From positions 1-41,464 of the forward strand of contig CAIYDY010000317.1 of the NCBI GenBank assembly GCA_903925015.1: a stretch of DNA of 41,464 nucleotides. The letters run 5' to 3'. Made by a program: the position numbers and the translations under genes. The stretch comes from an uncultured Acidobacteriia bacterium. Its GTDB lineage: Bacteria > Acidobacteriota > Terriglobia > Bryobacterales > Bryobacteraceae. The notes under the pieces were generated by a model. That model was not told where the DNA came from. It ran no database searches and was given only the letters and a program-made list of their open reading frames with translations. The first letter of the stretch is position 1. Each line of letters starts with the position of its first letter. Shown here one piece after another: positions 37,648 through 41,464 of the stretch.

Positions 37648-40600
37648 CAGTTACTTCTCTGGCCTTCGGCTGGTACCTTCCCGGCCAACGCTTCAACGAA
37701 TGCTTCTCCCCCGCCGTACTGGGTCAACCGCTTGCACAACGCCTCGGCACTTTCATCCTTCAAGGAAAGCGGCTGTTTGAACGCAAGCGTGTAGGTCGCC
37801 TCGAACTGGACCTCGCTGGCGGCACGAATCTGCGGATCGAGAAATGACTTCACGGCATTGGCCTTGTCCACACGTCCTGTGAAGCTTACCTCGAACGCGT
37901 CGATGCCGTCGGCTTCGATGCCAGCTTCAAAATGGCAGGTGACGTCGGCGTCTTGAAGGGTAGCCATCGCCTGATGCACCTTCCAGGTGGCGCCCGCTTC
38001 GAACAGGCGAACGCGAAGCGTCGCGATGCTTGTGGCCTTCGCCTTACGCGCTTTGTCCCAAAGATCCGCCAGCGCCTGCGCCAGTGGACCCTGCGCCGAG
38101 AACTCAACATCCACCGGTTCGACAGGTGGCTTGGGAGCAGTGGGAGGAAGAGGCGGTTGGATTTCGCCGGTCTTTTCCCGAATTGTCACGACGGTATTGG
38201 CCTGTTGCCTCTGGCCTCGGCTATCGGTTACTTCAATCGTGTAGGTGATCGATTGCTCCGGCCGCACGCGGAGTTGCTGCGACTTCTGGTCGGTGTCCTT
38301 CAGCGACAGCTTTGCCTCATTCGAGGCAAACGAGTAAGGGCCGACCCCGCCGGTCACAGTTACGGTCAGATCAGAGGAACCGCCGCGCTCGATGGTCGTT
38401 GGATTGGCGGCGAATCGCACTTCCAGAGGTTCGGCTCGCGGCCACAGTTTCTTGGCCTTTGCGTCGTCAATGGTGTGGAGGAAATGGTTGTCGCTGAGAT
38501 GGATGGCAGGCCGAGGATCGCCGGCGCCCCAGACCTGTGAATCCTCACGATAGATGAACAGCCCCTGGTCGATACCGTTCCGGATGCACATCAATAAGGG
38601 CGTATCCTGCAGCAGGATGGAAAGCTTCGGCGCACGGCGATACTCGATCCGCATCTGCGCCGTGGTCATCTCGCCCTTCACGCGCAGTCCGGTTTGGTCG
38701 CGCACGAACGCCGGGGCGTCCGGTGTGTCGCCCGCATCCAGCATCTTCTTTTGCTCGTGCAAAATCCGCTGCACCTGGTGCTGCCCGTTGCCGGGATAGT
38801 CGCCCGCTCCGGACAGTTCAATCATGGTGTGTCCGAGTGGCAGTTGAGTCCCGGCCATGGAAGAACTCGATGGGTAAAACAGGTGACGATAGCCTTGCAG
38901 GATCGCCATCGCGACTTTCAGCTTCAGTTCCTCGAACTCAGCTTTGACCTTGCCTTGCTGGTAGTCTGCCAACTCCCGCTGGTATTCGGGTTTCTGAAGA
39001 AGACCGAGCGCGAGGCGGCGACGGACCAGTTCGCGCATGTTCCCGACGCCCCGTTCATCGGCTGCCACGAATACGAGGTTGTTCCTGAGTTCGCGAATCT
39101 TTCGGTCGTTGCCCTTGTACTCAAAGATCTCCGCGATGTCCGGCGGCGGGCAGCGGAGGTCGGCGGGCACCGTGGTCGACTCGTGGTTTAGTACGACGAG
39201 CAGCGGTCGCCCGTCTCCAACTTCGTCCGGCACCTCATAGGGTCCTGAAGGGAAAAGGATGGCGTTGAACTCACCGCGCGGCAAGCTGAACAAGTGGCGA
39301 ATTCGCTCAGAGAGTTCCGTTCGGACTTCGACGGCGTCGATGTCGCGCATCACGCGACGGATGATCATGGTGAGGTTCGGCTCCACCATGAAGCGCAGGG
39401 CGGCGCCGGGCCGGTCATCGAGGTAAATCGAATCGGCGACGAACTGGATTCGGGCCTGCTCAATAAAGGATGGTTCGAGCGCAGGCGAACAGACCGACAA
39501 CTTCAACTGTTCCGCCGTGATGCCCCTCGCGGAGTCCCCATAAGCGAGGGTGTGCCAGAAGATTGTGCGCGCCACGTAGCTCGTTACTGGAGGGAGACCG
39601 GGATACTTCTGCTCGTCCAGACGCTGAGCCAGCGACGGCTCATCTCCAATAACTGCGGCAACGTCAGACTTCACGGCGGGCGCGAATTGGCCTTGGCCGA
39701 GCTTTACGTTGACTTCGGTTCGGATCGCCTCGAATCCCGGGTCCATGTGGTGCGTCTGGAGCGTGTAGGCATCGGCGGGTTGGGTTCGCCAAACGTGGTG
39801 GACGGTGCGGGCCAACAGCCGGAGCATACCCCGAGTGCGCTGGAAGGTGCTGAGCGACGCGGTTTTCTCGGTCAGCATCTCCAGCAGCTTTGGATGCAAA
39901 GGGTAGCTGCGCAGGAACTGGTCTCGCAGTTCCGGGCTGGTGGCGTCGGCAGGCAGATTGTCGCGATTGGCGCTCCATACCTGGTAGTAGGCGTCGGCCA
40001 CTGTTTTTCCAGCCGCCAGATCGACAGACTCGAACAGCCTGGCACGCAGCACGTTCGGCGTTTCGTCTTCTTCGGTTGGGTTCAGCGGGGTCGTGCTGCG
40101 GACTGCGACGCTTTCGGCCTCGGCCATGGCGGACGCCGCGCGCTCGTTCTCATCCTTATAAGCGTCATTTCCCTGGTCGTCTTTGCCGATCGCCAGCGTA
40201 TAAACGAGGGCAACCTGCGGCGTCGATGCCACCGCCTTGAATAAATCGTGGATGAAGGCTGCGAATTGCTTTGACGCCTCCGGATACGCTCGTTCCACTT
40301 TGCGGAGATAGACAGAGATTTCGTCCAGCAGGATCAGCGTGGGCTGCCCCCCGAACAGTTCACGAATGGTCTCCGCGCCGGGGGCGATGTGCCTTTCGTC
40401 GCTTTGGCGTATCCGCTCATAGCCTTCGCGTCCCGCCAGCCGGTACGCCATCTCGCCCCAGAGAGACCGCGCGAGGAGACCGGTTTCCAGCGTCAGTCCG
40501 TTTGCAGGATCGGCATTCTCGCCATCAAGCGCAGCAATCCGAACCGGACCCGAAGGCAGGATGGCGGGATCCACAAAGTCCGCGAGATTTGGCACACCCC

Positions 40601-40913
40601 TTGCTCCGCGAACCGCATGAACCAGAGCGATGAGACCATGCGTCTTGCCGCCGCCGTACTGGGTGCCAAGCCGGATGATCGAGGAAACTTCGCCACCTTT
40701 TCCGGAAAGACGCAAACAAACCGCTTTGAGCAGTTCTTTCATGCCGCGAGTGGGGTAGCTCTTGGCGAAGAACGCTGCCGGATTCAGGTAATCCTCCGGG
40801 GCGGTCTTGTTCACGACCCGTGACAGATCGGCCATGAACTCGTCATCTCGGATGCTGCCCGCTTCCACGTCGGCGCGCGGCTTGCAGGTCGTGAAAATCG
40901 TTGGCAGGCTCAT
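37647..40913 (-). CDS. DUF499 AAA+ ATPase with an Ig-like insertion, first gene of defence operon
   Basis: A 1088-aa predicted AAA+ ATPase (COG1483/DUF499, related to BrxC/PglY). Walker A is GTQYGGGKTH (83-92), Walker B PTLILLDEISVYL (191-203), and DUF499 features such as YLNPAAFFAKSYPT and FQRTRGMLRLLA are present. Around residues 835-930 lies an all-beta domain (LEVRFAANPTTIERGGSSDL, GGVGPYSFAS, TYTIEVTDSRG) that reads as a bacterial Ig/PKD-like fold, followed by a proline linker and a C-terminal alpha/beta part. It probably assembles on DNA and powers recognition or methylase control. ATG at 40913 with TGGAGGT ten bases upstream; a perfect hairpin lies just before that. Confidence 0.88.
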   Translation of the reverse strand: MSLPTIFTTCKPRADVEAGSIRDDEFMADLSRVVNKTAPEDYLNPAAFFAKSYPTRGMKELLKAVCLRLSGKGGEVSSIIRLGTQYGGGKTHGLIALVHAVRGARGVPNLADFVDPAILPSGPVRIAALDGENADPANGLTLETGLLARSLWGEMAYRLAGREGYERIRQSDERHIAPGAETIRELFGGQPTLILLDEISVYLRKVERAYPEASKQFAAFIHDLFKAVASTPQVALVYTLAIGKDDQGNDAYKDENERAASAMAEAESVAVRSTTPLNPTEEDETPNVLRARLFESVDLAAGKTVADAYYQVWSANRDNLPADATSPELRDQFLRSYPLHPKLLEMLTEKTASLSTFQRTRGMLRLLARTVHHVWRTQPADAYTLQTHHMDPGFEAIRTEVNVKLGQGQFAPAVKSDVAAVIGDEPSLAQRLDEQKYPGLPPVTSYVARTIFWHTLAYGDSARGITAEQLKLSVCSPALEPSFIEQARIQFVADSIYLDDRPGAALRFMVEPNLTMIIRRVMRDIDAVEVRTELSERIRHLFSLPRGEFNAILFPSGPYEVPDEVGDGRPLLVVLNHESTTVPADLRCPPPDIAEIFEYKGNDRKIRELRNNLVFVAADERGVGNMRELVRRRLALGLLQKPEYQRELADYQQGKVKAEFEELKLKVAMAILQGYRHLFYPSSSSMAGTQLPLGHTMIELSGAGDYPGNGQHQVQRILHEQKKMLDAGDTPDAPAFVRDQTGLRVKGEMTTAQMRIEYRRAPKLSILLQDTPLLMCIRNGIDQGLFIYREDSQVWGAGDPRPAIHLSDNHFLHTIDDAKAKKLWPRAEPLEVRFAANPTTIERGGSSDLTVTVTGGVGPYSFASNEAKLSLKDTDQKSQQLRVRPEQSITYTIEVTDSRGQRQQANTVVTIREKTGEIQPPLPPTAPKPPVEPVDVEFSAQGPLAQALADLWDKARKAKATSIATLRVRLFEAGATWKVHQAMATLQDADVTCHFEAGIEADGIDAFEVSFTGRVDKANAVKSFLDPQIRAASEVQFEATYTLAFKQPLSLKDESAEALCKRLTQYGGGEAFVEALAGKVPAEGQRSN

Positions 40914-40945
40914 GGCGACTAAGACCTCCAGTGTATGCCCTCGGC

Positions 40946-40968
40946 CAGCCTCGACGGGGTCGAGGCTG
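40946..40968. promoter_or_regulatory. Perfect 10-bp inverted repeat upstream of defence operon
   Basis: CAGCCTCGAC (40946-40955) and GTCGAGGCTG (40959-40968) flank GGG. It lies 33 bp before the ATPase start on the minus strand and 15 bp before its ribosome site. It may be an operator for a repressor, or a 5' UTR hairpin controlling the operon. The rest of the 288-bp gap (40914-41201) shows a weak plus-strand -10-like TATAAC at 41136-41141 and nothing else recognised. Confidence 0.55.
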
Positions 40969-41201
40969 CGGGCCGGTGGTGTCCGCTACGCCGTTTACGC
41001 CATCACCACCGCCCACCCGCCGCAACATCCGTAGAACTCGCGATTTCGGCGGGCTGCCTAGTCCCTGTCACAACTATTTTCACCAAACCAAAATTCCCTG
41101 CAAGCCACACATTCCAAACCCAAAACCGCTCATTCTATAACCGTAGGAATACGCCCCTGCAGTTCGTTTCCCACCCCCCTCCGCGCTAATCTCGGCGCGC
41201 G

Positions 41202-41464
41202 ATGGAAAACACAACCCAAACCACAGAAAATACCCCGAACCCGGCCACCAAGCCCCGCTCCGAAGCCCAGATAGCCGCTTCCCGCGCCAACGGTGCCAAA
41301 TCCAGGGGTCCCGTAACCGAGGAGGGAAAAGCCCGCGCCGCCTTGAACGCCACCCGCCACGGACTCCTATCCACCCTAACAGTCGCCTACGGCGAACGCT
41401 CGGATTCCTTCATCCGGCTCTCCGCCACCCTCTACGACACCTTCGACCCCATCGACGAGCACGA
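41202..41464 (+). CDS. Acidobacterial SEAQI/ANGAKS-type protein, 3' end outside window
   Basis: The first 87 codons of a protein that begins MENTTQTTENTPNPATKPRS and continues SEAQIAASRANGAKS-RGPVTEEGKARAALNATRHGLLS. This N-terminal block (R-A-N-x-x-K-S-x-G-P-x-T-x-E-G-K-x-x-x-x-x-N-A-x-R-H-G-L) heads a family that occurs in many copies in Bryobacterales and some Planctomycetes genomes; the function is unknown. ATG at 41202; no strong ribosome site. It is one of the better taxonomic hints in the window. Confidence 0.85.
   Translation, partial: MENTTQTTENTPNPATKPRSEAQIAASRANGAKSRGPVTEEGKARAALNATRHGLLSTLTVAYGERSDSFIRLSATLYDTFDPIDEH

Noticed and set aside
29174-40913. Complete BREX or DISARM locus
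   Set aside because: No PglZ, BrxA, BrxB, BrxF, DrmA or DrmB homologue is seen; only the ATPase, methylase and helicase families are shared.
41113-41141. Promoter for the right-edge gene
   Set aside because: TATAAC is acceptable as a -10 but the matching -35 (TTCCAA-like) is poor, and the distance to the ATG is unremarkable; too weak to list as a feature.

Overview
The window reads as chromosomal DNA of an Acidobacteriota bacterium, most likely the Bryobacterales/Solibacter group. This is inferred from gene content, not from a marker gene: a sulfatase-TPR fusion, a PadR regulator coupled to a membrane protein with the LLRLYPRQWR N-terminus, a Gfo/Idh/MocA oxidoreductase beside a DUF1080 protein, a GAF-headed glucan phosphorylase, and at the right edge the start of a protein of the SEAQIAASRANGAKS type. 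The DNA is GC-rich with mostly C- or G-ending codons. No rRNA, tRNA or CRISPR array was seen.

Left part (1-10.4 kb): the 3' part of an RND efflux pump; a small foreign-looking minus-strand cluster (2930-3975) of two conserved small proteins and the C-terminal stub of an OLD-like ATPase/nuclease; a phosphonoacetate-hydrolase-like phosphatase; a padR-Wzz-like pair; then a plus-strand run of sulfatase-TPR, a small exported protein, a cupin-like protein and a secreted alpha/beta hydrolase. Middle (10.4-18.6 kb): an ATP-grasp enzyme with a 15-bp homopolymer in its promoter region, the oxidoreductase and DUF1080 gene, an ABC-2 permease, GAF-glucan phosphorylase, a small unknown protein and a CheX-like protein. 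Next (18.7-27.3 kb): a four-gene molybdenum-hydroxylase operon (coxS-coxL-coxM-coxG type, AYRGAGR active-site loop), an NfrB-like glycosyltransferase, a KBL/BioF-type PLP enzyme and an MFS transporter.

Right part (27.3-40.9 kb): a defence region. A zeta-toxin-like kinase with an overlapping 73-aa ORF lies between two near-identical direct repeats. A six-gene minus-strand operon follows, in transcription order: DUF499 AAA+ ATPase, 143-aa unknown protein, DUF1156 adenine-DNA methylase, DarT DNA ADP-ribosyltransferase, DarG macrodomain antitoxin, and a PLD-SNF2 helicase. A CopG-type antitoxin lies downstream. The ATPase, methylase and SNF2 helicase belong to families used by BREX-type-3/DISARM-like systems, but PglZ and the other BREX-specific genes are absent. 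A complete DarTG module sits inside the operon. This composite is the most interesting object in the window.

Five copies of a ~51-bp element with two adjacent hairpins lie between genes, all in the same orientation. Paired base changes between copies preserve the stems, so the structure itself appears to be selected or copied as a unit.
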